From Kofleriaceae bacterium (GTDB lineage Bacteria; Myxococcota_A; Polyangia; Haliangiales; Haliangiaceae), in contig JAGPCY010000008.1 of the NCBI GenBank assembly GCA_018057825.1, positions 124,001-188,000 on the forward strand: DNA of 64,000 nt, read 5' to 3'. The position numbers and the translations under genes were made by a program. Shown piece after piece: positions 46,401 through 54,793 of the stretch. The notes beneath the pieces were generated by a model. The model was not told where the DNA came from and searched no databases. It saw only the letters and a list, made by a program, of their open reading frames with translations. Position 1 is the stretch's first letter, and every line of letters begins with the position of its first letter.

Positions 46401-48257
46401 GCCACCCCGCGCACCGTCAACCTCACCGTCGACCAGACCAACCCGATCCTGACCTGGTCGACCGCCAGCCTCACGCTCGTCGGCGGCACCTACTGGACCA
46501 GCGCCGCCACCGTCACCCTCACCGGCACCGCGACCGACTCGAACCTGGCCGGCGTGAGCGCGAGCTGGCCCGGGGGCTCGGCGACCGCGACCCTGGCGGG
46601 CGCGAGCTGGACGATCGCCGGGGTTCCGGCGCCCAGCGCGGGCCATGCGGTCGCCGTGCGCGCCACCGATCTCGCCGGCAACTTCATCGAGCAGATCCGG
46701 ACCGTGCGGTCCGATGTCACGCCGCCGGTCGTCGACTTCACCACGACCACGGTGCGCGACGAGAGCGCCGACACCGTGACGTTCTCGACAGGAACCAGCG
46801 TGGCCTACAGCGGTCCGACCCGCGATCCCAACCACAACCACGTCGGCCCGGCCGTCACCCTCGGCGCCGCCGATAGCTGCGCGACCGCGCCGGTCGTGAA
46901 GAAGTACGCCTACCTCCTCGACGAGGTGCGGCCCCATGTCGCCGAGTCCAACGGCGACGGCCCCGGCGGCTCGAACCCGCTGCGCATCGCCGTCGCGCCC
47001 ACCGACGACGGGGTCGGCCTCACCACCGTGCAGTACCGCGTCGTCAACGGCGTCACCGGCACGCCGCTCCTCGACTGGACCACCCTGGCCTCGCCCACCG
47101 CCCAGCTCGTGCCGCTCTACCGCGCCGGCGTCACCGCGCCCTCGATCCCCGCGCTGGGCACCACCACCGGCCTCGTGCGCTTCGAGGCCCGCGCCGTCGA
47201 CGCCCTCGGTCGCACCGGCCCCGTCTCGTCGCGGTGCTGGAACCAGACCCTCTACGCCGCGCCCATCGAGATGGGCGAGCCCGCCGCCGTCGCCGCCACC
47301 AACGGCCCCACCGGCTCCGGCAAGTGGGGCCTCGGCCTCCTCAACCTCGCCGACGCCACCTCGCCGATCGATCCGGTGTCCATGATGCTCAACGCGGTGC
47401 CGTCGGGTACTCCCGCAGGTGCCGGTCTGTTCGAGTTCTCGGTGTGGAACCCGACCAACGAGACCGTGTACCTTTCGGTCGACGTCGACGCCCCGGCCGC
47501 CGCGCGGTTCGACAAGACCTACTTCACCAACAAGTGGGTCTACCGCCAGACCACCGTGAACACCAACTGCACCCTCGCCGGCTCCTGCGCCTTCGATCCC
47601 GACGTCGGCGTCATCATCTGCGAGATCGACAACAGCCTCCCGGGATGCGCCACGGTGAGTACGCCGACGGGCTCCGACAACGCGCTCAAGACCCAGACCA
47701 ACACCGCGATCCCGACCGACGACTTCGCGATCCGCATCTGGCGCCAGGACCCGGTCACCGGCACCTTCACCGAGCTGTCCCAGTGCCCCGGCTGCTCGGT
47801 CACGCCAGCGATCGGTGGGCAGAAGCGCCTGACCGTCGCGCTGCCGCCCCGTGGGGCTGGCGACGTCCCGCCGGTTCGCTACTGGATCATGCCGGTCCTG
47901 CGTCCCAACGACAACATGAGCCCGTCACCGGGCAGCACGTCAGGTGAGCCCCTCGTCTCCGGCCAGTACCTCACCGGCAACATCATCTCCACCCGCGCCG
48001 GCTGCACCCACTTCGATCAGCGCGGCTCCGCGGGCGTCTTCTGCGATACCCGCCGCGAGTACTGGCACATGAACTACCTGAAGTCGATCACGGTGCGGGA
48101 CGTTGGTTCCAGAACGGCGACCGTCTTCAGTGCACCTACAGCCGGCGGCGCGCCGATCGTGCCCGCCCACATGACAGCCCCGGCCCATACACGGCAGTTC
48201 AGTACCGTGGGGTCAGTGTGGGCGACCTCTGATCTCGAGACTCTGCCCACCCCGTAG
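43494..48257 (+). CDS. Large Ig-like surface lipoprotein (unit 1)
   Basis: An approximately 1587-residue exported protein. The basic N-terminus and hydrophobic segment (VLGAVAVLAACASLTCS) form a lipoprotein signal. The body contains several Ig-like modules typical of bacterial adhesins, recognisable by repeating units such as VDNTAPSVTITGPATDGG, TRAFFIDNTPPVI and RTVRSDVTPPVVDFTT. A cysteine-containing C-terminal domain follows (CTHFDQRGSAGVFCDTRREYW). It probably sits on the cell surface. Bases 46187 to about 47385 are nearly identical to 52698-53908. The stop is 19 bases before the first small lipoprotein. ATG 43494 or 43497 is the likely start. Confidence 0.8.
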   Translation: MMSRGKRGSQRGLQRESARGSRVLGAVAVLAACASLTCSDDGTGGDRVLRGVVYTTEPVVGARVTVRSLFNDFVYCSDVQTSSDGSFVCPILAGDDGNWYVVAEGGAGLPAGTTLRGGVLDVVPLEERTITVSPVSDLAVALADARVAAGKDPDRIAAYHTAVALFDAHWDTDPFDADVKDLSAPSSLDDGAKLTLAIHGLAQLAAQAAVEQGVAAGSLTQLQLLALLRQDVAAPGEVFDGEGGALRLGTCADGLFLCEVGADSLRGYLGGAILAFARTPANGTGLGRDDLLTWLERLRTNAEPQLFGAAAVGPFDPLAPTVSWAAPSEGMTFTAGQSIAIDVSAADANGVASVTVEVVGATATVTDTDPSPERFVAMVPVAGLPEGPLTLTATARDLDDNLASASRGVVIDQVSGGTISGTVTKGRVAGATVTAYRYGNGARGAAVGTGTTDAMGNLTNLLVADGTAGPILLEATGGSYAEDAQPATSVTLDVADRLRTVIPAYTDGAALAAVQLTPLTELAVAYLEYLTSTSTGGADLAARWATAHGAIEAHFGVSNVRDVTPSTPAQVDTLAANDRYGLVLLGISRAAWRAAAAGGGDAGAFGSAVNGYAVTRAWARDLGDGCWDGRAGTTTLTYGGVTPLTAEAARLHLAQAIVDYLGDGARNQTTFTTAADVLPLLDTVALAATSAPGACAGGALFATPGRPFDREPPVITFATPAEAAYLRGTFEVFASAVDNLDGTPTVTFVSPALIDDDTDGHEVHDDVVSTALPDGPFAMEVRAVDDSGNAATATRTVTIDNTAPSVTITGPATDGGFYAGVVSLGWTVTEANPQGVTATLDGAPVSPGSQVANAGAHTLVVTATDRTGATATATRAFFIDNTPPVITTVVAPTGAVVRPPITITATATDNLMAQGSLGSALAVTGTPPPPAGTPGAPADGSRTLALTYATAADGPLAATFTIADRAGNAATPRTVNLTVDQTNPILTWSTASLTLVGGTYWTSAATVTLTGTATDSNLAGVSASWPGGSATATLAGASWTIAGVPAPSAGHAVAVRATDLAGNFIEQIRTVRSDVTPPVVDFTTTTVRDESADTVTFSTGTSVAYSGPTRDPNHNHVGPAVTLGAADSCATAPVVKKYAYLLDEVRPHVAESNGDGPGGSNPLRIAVAPTDDGVGLTTVQYRVVNGVTGTPLLDWTTLASPTAQLVPLYRAGVTAPSIPALGTTTGLVRFEARAVDALGRTGPVSSRCWNQTLYAAPIEMGEPAAVAATNGPTGSGKWGLGLLNLADATSPIDPVSMMLNAVPSGTPAGAGLFEFSVWNPTNETVYLSVDVDAPAAARFDKTYFTNKWVYRQTTVNTNCTLAGSCAFDPDVGVIICEIDNSLPGCATVSTPTGSDNALKTQTNTAIPTDDFAIRIWRQDPVTGTFTELSQCPGCSVTPAIGGQKRLTVALPPRGAGDVPPVRYWIMPVLRPNDNMSPSPGSTSGEPLVSGQYLTGNIISTRAGCTHFDQRGSAGVFCDTRREYWHMNYLKSITVRDVGSRTATVFSAPTAGGAPIVPAHMTAPAHTRQFSTVGSVWATSDLETLPTP
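46187..47385 (+). repeat. 1.2-kb near-identical tract, copy 1
   Basis: Within the unit 1 Ig-protein gene. By eye it differs from copy 2 (52698-53908) at only a few bases per hundred, including at third codon positions. Similarity drops sharply at both ends: upstream of GTCGTCCGCCCGCC there is no homology, and past ATGATGCTCAA near 47390 the proteins are only moderately alike. Confidence 0.9.
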
Positions 48258-48276
48258 TGCCAAATCGGAGAAGACG

Positions 48277-48678
48277 ATGAGCAACAAGTCGACTTGGCTT
48301 ATTGGAGCCGCATCCGGAGCCGTTCTGAGCCTCACCCTCGTCCTGGCCTGCAGCGATGACTCACCGGGTGATGCCGATGCCGCGGTCTGCGACTGTCCGG
48401 CCGCCGAGCCGCCCCTGGCCGGTCGAATCGTATCGTTCACAGCGAGCAATGCGATCGCGGCCGGCTCGGTCGGCGTCGCGTCGGCCGCGTGCCCCGTTGG
48501 CGGCACCGTTCTGGGTGGAGCGTGTGATGTGATGACGGATGACCCGAACATCCAGGTGCAAGAGACTCAGTATCTGCGTGGCTCACAGGACGGCTACCTA
48601 TGTCGGTGGTCGGCGCTGAACGCTACCGTCAACAACACGGGGACCGTCGAGGTGACCTGCCTCGTCCCCGCTCAATGA
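48277..48678 (+). CDS. Small cysteine-rich lipoprotein a1
   Basis: A 133-residue lipoprotein (signal ending LTLVLAC|SDD). The mature part starts with a Ser-Asp-Asp-Ser-Pro-Gly-Asp-Ala-Asp linker and CDCPAAEPP. A small domain follows with CPVGGTVLGGACDV and CRWSALNATVNNTGTVEVTCLVPAQ. GGAGAAG precedes the ATG. It is a paralogue of a2 (55333): the leader DNA and signal peptide are almost identical while the mature domain differs. Cotranscription with the Ig gene suggests a surface complex; function unknown. Confidence 0.75.
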   Translation: MSNKSTWLIGAASGAVLSLTLVLACSDDSPGDADAAVCDCPAAEPPLAGRIVSFTASNAIAAGSVGVASAACPVGGTVLGGACDVMTDDPNIQVQETQYLRGSQDGYLCRWSALNATVNNTGTVEVTCLVPAQ

Positions 48679-48715
48679 GTGGTCGTCTGACGCGAACTGT
48701 GCCCCGATGACGCTG

Positions 48716-49121
48716 ATGACGAGCACCAACATTTCGAAGCTTGCGATCGCAGCCTGTGGACTCTTGGCGGGCGTGGTTCTCGTCGTGTCGTGCGGCGACG
48801 ACTCCCCTGGTGATGCCGACGCGGCCTCCTGCGATTGCCCGGCTGCAGAGCCACCGCTGAACGGGCGCATCGTCGCTGTCCGCGCATCGAACCCGATCCA
48901 GCCCGGTACCGGGGGTGGCCAAGTCGCGTCGTGTCCACAAGGAGCAACCATCCTCGGTGGGGCCTGCGAGGTGATGATCTCGGATCGGTCGATCCAAGTT
49001 GCCAGCAGCCGCATCGACCGAACGGCCAGCCACGGCTACGTCTGCGACGTGGTCCGCGCGAGACGCGACGGTCGCCAACACCGGCACAGCCGAAGCGATC
49101 TGCCTCGTCCCGGCGCAGTGA
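48716..49121 (+). pseudogene. Small lipoprotein b1, frameshifted
   Basis: Paralogue of b2 (54794). The signal region and first two thirds match closely. At 49041-49050 the sequence reads TCTGCGACGTGG where b2 has TCTGCGAGTGG, one extra base. The reading frame is lost, and translation would run on into an Arg-rich tail ending at about 49158. If corrected, the frame would end at the TGA at 49119 with the conserved CLVPAQ terminus. It could be a real inactivating mutation, a phase-type variant or a sequencing error. Confidence 0.75.
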
Positions 49122-49130
49122 GGCGAGTGG

Positions 49131-49215
49131 GGCGCGCCCGGGCGCTCATAGATAGGTGAAGTGGCCGGCGGAGGTCGGGAGGAACGCCTCGTCGTCGCGG
49201 GGTGTTGCGGGTACG
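49131..49215 (+). repeat. Conserved 3' flank, copy 1
   Basis: About 85 bases following the b1 gene, similar to 55743-55825 behind a2. The shared pattern is GCGCCCGGG, then an AT-containing ATAGGTG, GGCCGGCG-AGGTCGG, GGAA-GCC-CGTCGT, GGGG-GTTG-GGGT. It probably carries the transcription end of each lipoprotein cassette. Confidence 0.6.
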
Positions 49216-49352
49216 GACGAGGAATCGCCAGCGATCACCGCGACTTGGCAACTCGTGGGGGAAAGGCACGCGGCCGGGCGCCGCAAGGCCGGCGAAGTGG
49301 GAAGATCGCCAGCACCTTGTCACGGCCCCTCCGGTGCCCGGTGGAAGAACGC

Positions 49353-50195
49353 ATGAACATGACCAAGCGCGACGTAGGATCGAAGTCCAGCCGGCCGCTC
49401 GTCTGCATGAGACGCCCCGGCCTGGCAGGTATGGGTCTGGTTGGCCTTGGCCTGGCGCTCAGCGCGGCAGGCTGTCGCGATCAGCCCGCGCCGTCGGCGG
49501 CACCTCCACCCACGCCGGCCGATGCGGCGGCATTGCCGCCGGACGGCTACGTCCCGCCGCCCCCGCCGCCAGACGCGCCACCGCCCCTCGGCCTGGGCCC
49601 GTACGCCAACCTCCACGCCGACTTCGTGGCGCGCTGTCCGATCACGCTACCCGAAAACACCGAGCCGGGCAGCCTTCAGTTCCAGGAGCGCATCGGCTTT
49701 GGTCCAACGGGTCGGGGTTGCAACGTCCGCAAGCGCGGCTACTTCGCGTTCTTCAGCGTAGGCTACACCGCAGGAGACGACGCGCACTACGCGATGGACA
49801 AGCTCGGGAAGGAAGAGGGCTATCGGCGGGTCGTGGGCAACGTCGACGAGATCCACCTCGCGTACCAGAAGCCCCCACCGCTGAACCTGGCGATCTGCCA
49901 GTCGATCCCCGAGGAGCTCGCGCAGATCTATCAGCACACGGCGGGCATCTCCGATGAGGCCACCGCGCGCCTGGCGGCGACGCTGCGCCAGGTAGACAAG
50001 ATCGAGCCGCCGGAGGCCTACGCGCGGATCCGAATCGAAGATCGCGTCTTGTACGCCTCGATCGATCTCGGGCCCCGAGATCCGAAGGACACGTCCTGTG
50101 ACGGGATCATCGAGGCTGGCCTGACCCTCGGCTACGACCCGGTGGTCGTCGACGTCCCGCTAGCGCCAGCGACCGCCCCTACGACCGGCCGCTGA
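49353..50195 (+). CDS. Predicted lipoprotein with Pro-rich linker
   Basis: A 280-residue lipoprotein: a basic start, the hydrophobic segment GLAGMGLVGLGLALSAAGC with lipobox, then an Ala/Pro-rich linker of about 55 residues. The folded part (from LGPYANLHADFVARCP) has three more cysteines and mixed alpha/beta character, and I do not recognise it. It sits between the conserved flank and the conserved leader of unit 1, where unit 2 has nothing. It therefore looks like an insertion into, or a loss from, the repeated unit. Confidence 0.7.
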   Translation: MNMTKRDVGSKSSRPLVCMRRPGLAGMGLVGLGLALSAAGCRDQPAPSAAPPPTPADAAALPPDGYVPPPPPPDAPPPLGLGPYANLHADFVARCPITLPENTEPGSLQFQERIGFGPTGRGCNVRKRGYFAFFSVGYTAGDDAHYAMDKLGKEEGYRRVVGNVDEIHLAYQKPPPLNLAICQSIPEELAQIYQHTAGISDEATARLAATLRQVDKIEPPEAYARIRIEDRVLYASIDLGPRDPKDTSCDGIIEAGLTLGYDPVVVDVPLAPATAPTTGR

Positions 50196-50466
50196 CGCGC
50201 GGAAGCGGGCGGGCGTAGCGGTCAGCGACACGCGGTCGCCGGCCGAAACGTTCCCGTGTGATGTCAGGCGCTTGCGAAGTTCACGACGGGAATCGCACGG
50301 CGGGACGCAACCGCGGCCGAGGGCGCCCGATATCCGCGGGCATGAAACCCGGTCGCTCCTGTGTGCCTGGCCCACCCACGGGCCCGGCTCTGCGGCGCAG
50401 ACGGGCTCCATCCACCGTCGATGCCCGGCTCGCGGCGTCGACCCTCAACGACAAGGGAAACTGACC
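50196..50466 (+). other. Intergenic region upstream of effector 1
   Basis: 271 bases without a credible gene. The conserved leader occupies 50291-50373. Between it and the ATG at 50467 the DNA is ordinary GC-rich sequence, ending in ACAAGGGAAACTGACC, which offers a modest purine-rich ribosome-binding site. Confidence 0.5.
50291..50373 (+). promoter_or_regulatory. Conserved leader, copy 1 (upstream of effector 1)
   Basis: Aligns with 55875-55955 upstream of the deaminase effector. The shared blocks are AATCG, GCGGG, ACGCAACC, GAGGG, GCCCGATA, CATGA, ACCCGGT and GTG-G-TGGCC, in the same order and nearly the same spacing. The genes that follow are unrelated, so the conservation is best explained by a shared promoter, regulator site or transcribed leader. 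Confidence 0.6.
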
Positions 50467-52686
50467 ATGGGCGGCCACCGAGACCACAGCCCCGGAGCGA
50501 CGAACAACCCGACCGCGAACCACGGCAACGACAGTGACGAAGCCGAACCGGCCGGGCTGATGTCGGCCCTTCCCGGCGGGGACCAGTTCACCGAGGAGAT
50601 GCAGGTGTACGCGGTCGCCAAGAAGCTCGAGGACACCGTCCGGCTCCACGAGATCCCCGGACTGCCGCTCACGGGCGCCCTGCCGGTCGACACCGTGATC
50701 GCGCTGATCGAGCGGCTGACCGTGATCCTCCGCTCCGATCGCGGGACGCTGTCGAACCACACGGCGTACCAGGTCGAGATGGCGGTCTTCGCGGCGGCGC
50801 GGGCCGGTCGGGACGCTGACGATGGAGACGCTGCCGTGTTGAATGCCCTGGGCGCCAACCTCGCCCACGCCGCGACCACGCGAGGGGTCGCGCTGGCATC
50901 AGACCTGCCCGACAGCAACATGATCACAACGAGTGGCGATGATCAGGCGCGCATGGACACGGCCGCCCTCGCGATCGAGCGCGAGACACGGAACCTGCTG
51001 GCAGATCTCAGCGCACTTGACGATCCCAGCGAGATGGAGGAACGCATCGCGCACGCCGTGCCGCGCCTTCGCGCGCTGATGCGGACGCGTACACGTCGGC
51101 CGTCGTCGAAAGACATCTCGCGTCACCTCGATTCTCGACGGTCACTCTTCCACGACCTCCACACGTTCGGCCGCGACCACCACCTCGACCTGGCGGCGAG
51201 CCACCTCGACGAGCTATTCGACGCCGAGGACCACTTTCTGACCACACATTCGCTCAGCGCCGCCAACCACAAGGCGAAGTACTACGGCGACCGTACCGCC
51301 GCCCAGCTCGACGACGACCCGACCAACGACGACGACGACTCGCAGATGACCGGCGGCGCGCTGATCGAGCAGATCGTCGCGCACTACCAGGGCCGCGCGA
51401 TGCAACAGCACCTCGCGCTCACCAGCGTCGCGGAGATGCTGAAGGAGCCGCCGCCCCCCCGCGATGTCTCGGCCTTCGAGCGGGTCCTGAGCGACGTAGC
51501 GAAGCTCGGCATGAGCGCCATCGCGAACCATCTGTCCTCGATCTTCTCGTCCGCGGTGCGCGCGATCGCGGCTCGGCCGGTCGCGACGGCCGCCGCCGCC
51601 GGCGCGATGGCCACCGACGCCGGCAGCGCGCTGTCCGACGGGGCCGACGCGATGGTGAGCCAGCTCCCCCGACCCGTCGCCCGTGGTGTCCGCGCCACGG
51701 GGCGCGCTGTGGGACGCGGCGCCAAGCGGGCCGGTCGCGCCGCGACCAAGGGCGTGCGTGCGGTGGGCGCGCAGTTCGACGTCGCGCCCGAGGTCGTTCA
51801 GCAGCTCACCGCGGTGGGGCAGCAGATCTTGTCCTACACCCACAGCAAGGACGACGAGATCAAGCTGTTCGCGCCGGCCACCAAGGCCGTCGTTGGCGCG
51901 GTCGGCGCGGCGCGGCCGAGCGCAGTCCAGGGCACGATCGTGCCGACGTTCGTCAGCGCCATGGCCGAGCGCATCGCCGCCTACGCGGACAGCATCACTA
52001 GCGGCCTGCCGGTGCTGCGCGATCAGCTCCAGCTCCTGCCACCGGCCGCCCTCCAGGCGTTCCTCGAGCAGATCGCCGCCGCCCAGCCTGGGGTCCAGGC
52101 CGCGCTGCGCGTCGACCTCGCGCAGCGCTGGACCACCGCCATCGCCGCGGCGCACCACGGCCTCGAGGACGACGGCACCGTCGCGTCGCCGGCCGGCGTC
52201 GAGTTCGGCGACGTGAAGCATCGCCCCGGCGTCGTCACCCTCAAGCTCCACGTCGCGGTCGGGCGCGGCCCCTTCGGCAGCCAGATGCCCCGCCCTATCG
52301 TCACCGAGCCGCCGCGGATCACCGGCCTGGGCGGCTCGCTCCTGGCCGAGCTGCGGCGCGCGAAGATCCCGCTGCTCGACGCCGAGGTCCACCGCGAGAT
52401 CGAGATCACCTTCACCGACCGCGAGTCGGGCGCTACGCTCCGCGCCGGTCTCGTGCAGCTGAGCCCCGACGGCGCCATCGACTTCGGCCACAACACGGAT
52501 CTCTTCGATCTCGCGAGCCTGGGTCGCGGCGAGGTCCCCGACAGCGACCACGAGAACCTCGTCCACACCGTGGCCGACGGCCTCGGCCAGACCAACCCCG
52601 CCGACGCCACCCGCGCCGTCCGTGAGCTCCTCGCCGCCACCGGCCTCCACACCGGCGTCCTCACCCACGACGAGAACGGCCAGTGA
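50467..52686 (+). CDS. Putative effector 1, 739 residues, unknown
   Basis: I recognise no catalytic domain. The N-terminal 30 residues are polar and disordered, then come helical segments (EEMQVYAVAKKLEDTVRLHE). An Ala-rich region around 365-440 (VRAIAARPVATAAAAGAMATDAG ... ATGRAVGRGAKRAGRAATKG) could interact with membranes. The C-terminal 170 residues are mixed alpha/beta (HRPGVVTLKLHVAVGRGPFG; HREIEITFTDRESGATLRAGLVQL). No signal peptide. It occupies the same position relative to the leader as the deaminase effector of unit 2, so an exported toxin-like role is inferred from context. Start ATG 50467. Confidence 0.6.
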   Translation: MGGHRDHSPGATNNPTANHGNDSDEAEPAGLMSALPGGDQFTEEMQVYAVAKKLEDTVRLHEIPGLPLTGALPVDTVIALIERLTVILRSDRGTLSNHTAYQVEMAVFAAARAGRDADDGDAAVLNALGANLAHAATTRGVALASDLPDSNMITTSGDDQARMDTAALAIERETRNLLADLSALDDPSEMEERIAHAVPRLRALMRTRTRRPSSKDISRHLDSRRSLFHDLHTFGRDHHLDLAASHLDELFDAEDHFLTTHSLSAANHKAKYYGDRTAAQLDDDPTNDDDDSQMTGGALIEQIVAHYQGRAMQQHLALTSVAEMLKEPPPPRDVSAFERVLSDVAKLGMSAIANHLSSIFSSAVRAIAARPVATAAAAGAMATDAGSALSDGADAMVSQLPRPVARGVRATGRAVGRGAKRAGRAATKGVRAVGAQFDVAPEVVQQLTAVGQQILSYTHSKDDEIKLFAPATKAVVGAVGAARPSAVQGTIVPTFVSAMAERIAAYADSITSGLPVLRDQLQLLPPAALQAFLEQIAAAQPGVQAALRVDLAQRWTTAIAAAHHGLEDDGTVASPAGVEFGDVKHRPGVVTLKLHVAVGRGPFGSQMPRPIVTEPPRITGLGGSLLAELRRAKIPLLDAEVHREIEITFTDRESGATLRAGLVQLSPDGAIDFGHNTDLFDLASLGRGEVPDSDHENLVHTVADGLGQTNPADATRAVRELLAATGLHTGVLTHDENGQ

Positions 52687-54779
52687 CCCGCGGTCCCGCC
52701 GTCGTCCGCCCGCCGATCACGATCACCGCCACCGCCACCGACAACCTGATGGCCCAGGGCTCCCTCGGCAGCGCCCTCGCCGTCACCGGCACCCCGCCGC
52801 CGCCCGCCGGCATCCCGGGCGCCCCCGCCGACGGCAGCCGCACCCTCGCGCTCACCTACGCCACCGCCGCCGACGGTCCCCTCGCCGCGACCTTCACGAT
52901 CGCCGATCGCGCGGGCAACGCCGCCACCCCGCGCACCGTCACCCTCACCGTCGACCAGACCAACCCGACCCTGACCTGGTCGACCGCCGGCCTCACGCTC
53001 GTCGGCGGTACCTACTGGACCAGCGCCGCCACCGTCACCCTCACCGGCACCGCGACCGACACCAACCTGGCCGGCGTGAGCGCGAGCTGGCCCGGGGGCT
53101 CGGCGACCGCGACCCTGGCGGGCGCGAGCTGGACGATCGCCGGGGTTCCGGCGCCCACCGCGGGCCACGCGGTCGCCGTGCGCGCCACCGATCTGGCCGG
53201 CAACTTCGTCGAAGCGACCCGGACCGTGCGGTCCGATGTCACGCCGCCAGTCGTCGACTTCACGACGACCACGGTGCGCGACGAGAGCGCCGACACCGTG
53301 ACGTTCTCGACGGGAACCAGCGCGGCCTACGGCGGTCCGACCCGCGATCCCAACCACAACCACGTCGGCCCGGCCGTCACCCTCGGCGCCGCCGATAGCT
53401 GCTCGACCGCGCCGGTCGTGAAGAAGTACGCCTACCTCCTCGACGAGGTGCGGCCCCATGTCGCCGAGTCCAACGGCGACGGCCCCGGCGGCTCGAACCC
53501 GCTGCGCATCGCCGTCGCGCCCACCGACGACGGGGTCGGCCTCACCACCGTGCAGTACCGCGTCGTCAACGGCGTCACCGGCACGCCGCTCCTCGACTGG
53601 ACCACCCTGGCCTCGCCCACCGCCCAGCTCGTGCCGCTCTACCGCGCCAGCGTCACCGCGCCCTCGATCCCCGCGCTGGGCACCACCACCGGCCTCGTGC
53701 GCTTCGAGGCCCGCGCCGTCGACGCCCTCGGCCGCACCGGCCCCGTCTCGTCGCGGTGCTGGAACCAGACCCTCTACGCCGCGCCCATCGAGATGGGCGA
53801 GCCCGCCGCCGTCGCCGCCACCAACGGCCCCGCCGGCTCCGGCAAGTGGGGCCTCGGCCTCCTCAACCTCGCCGACGCCACCTCGCCGATCGATCCGGTG
53901 TCGATGATGCTCAATGACGTCGCCGGCCCGGCTGGCGCCGGCCTCTACGAGTTCTCGGTCTGGAACCCCACGAACGAGACCGTGTACCTTTCGGTCGACG
54001 TCGACGCCCCGCCGTCGACCGGGACGGCCGCAGCCAAGTGGTCGAACTCCTACTACGCGGGCAAGTGGGTCTACCGCCAGACCACCGTGAACACCAACTG
54101 CACCCTCGCCGGGTCGTGTGCCTTCGATCCCGACGTCGGCGTTATCATCTGCGAGATCGACTACAGCCGCCCGGGCTGTGAGCAGATCGGGCCCCTCGGT
54201 CCTTCGAACAACGGTTTGCAGTCGCGTGGCCCCGTCGACCTTGCTGCCAGCTTCTTCGACGTGCGGATCTGGCGGCAGGATCCTGTGACCGGCACACTCA
54301 CCGAGTTGACCCAATGCGCCGGTTGCTCCACGACCCCGTCGAGCGGTGTGCGCCGCGTCAGCGTCGCCTTGCCCCCGCGCGGCTCCGGAGACGTCCCGCC
54401 AGTGCGCTACTGGATCATGCCGGTCCTCCGGCCGAACTCCGCCATGGCCCCGGCCGCCGGTGTGGCAGGCGAGCACCAGGTCGCCGGTCAGTACCTGACG
54501 GGCAACGTCATGGAGAGCCGCACCGGCTGCACCCACTTCGATCAGCGCGGCGCAACCGGCGTCTTCTGCGACACCCGCCGCGAGTACTGGAAGATGAACT
54601 ACCTGAAGTCGATCTCGGTGACCAACGTGGGCCTACGTACCGCGACAGTCTTTACGGCTCCCACTTCCACCGGTGTTCCGCTCCCACCGGAGAACCTCGA
54701 CTCCGCAAACGCCAGAAGCATATTCGTACCCGCTCCTGCCTTGACGACGAGCGATCCCGAAGCGCTTCCCACCCCGTAG
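52683..54779 (+). CDS. 5'-truncated Ig-like surface protein (unit 2)
   Basis: A 698-residue frame corresponding to the C-terminal portion of the unit 1 Ig protein, but without signal peptide or N-terminal domains. It would start at GTG 52683, overlapping the effector 1 stop by four bases. The match to unit 1 begins at VVRPPITITATATDN. The first 1.2 kb is almost identical to unit 1, then the C-terminal domain diverges while keeping its cysteines (CTHFDQRGATGVFCDTRREYW). It is either a remnant created by a duplication joint or an intracellularly translated fragment. The reading frame is intact to the end. Confidence 0.7.
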   Translation: MTRGPAVVRPPITITATATDNLMAQGSLGSALAVTGTPPPPAGIPGAPADGSRTLALTYATAADGPLAATFTIADRAGNAATPRTVTLTVDQTNPTLTWSTAGLTLVGGTYWTSAATVTLTGTATDTNLAGVSASWPGGSATATLAGASWTIAGVPAPTAGHAVAVRATDLAGNFVEATRTVRSDVTPPVVDFTTTTVRDESADTVTFSTGTSAAYGGPTRDPNHNHVGPAVTLGAADSCSTAPVVKKYAYLLDEVRPHVAESNGDGPGGSNPLRIAVAPTDDGVGLTTVQYRVVNGVTGTPLLDWTTLASPTAQLVPLYRASVTAPSIPALGTTTGLVRFEARAVDALGRTGPVSSRCWNQTLYAAPIEMGEPAAVAATNGPAGSGKWGLGLLNLADATSPIDPVSMMLNDVAGPAGAGLYEFSVWNPTNETVYLSVDVDAPPSTGTAAAKWSNSYYAGKWVYRQTTVNTNCTLAGSCAFDPDVGVIICEIDYSRPGCEQIGPLGPSNNGLQSRGPVDLAASFFDVRIWRQDPVTGTLTELTQCAGCSTTPSSGVRRVSVALPPRGSGDVPPVRYWIMPVLRPNSAMAPAAGVAGEHQVAGQYLTGNVMESRTGCTHFDQRGATGVFCDTRREYWKMNYLKSISVTNVGLRTATVFTAPTSTGVPLPPENLDSANARSIFVPAPALTTSDPEALPTP
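52698..53908 (+). repeat. 1.2-kb near-identical tract, copy 2
   Basis: Counterpart of 46187-47385. The left boundary coincides with the point where the truncated Ig frame joins the end of effector 1. The right boundary is near CCGGTGTCGATGATGCTCAA, after which the two genes are clearly more divergent. Confidence 0.9.
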
Positions 54780-54793
54780 GAATAGAGAGAACC

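Noticed and set aside
43542-46937. 1131-codon minus-strand frame opposite the Ig protein
   Set aside because: Arg/Gly/Val-rich shadow. The plus strand has a signal peptide and Ig-like modules in frame.
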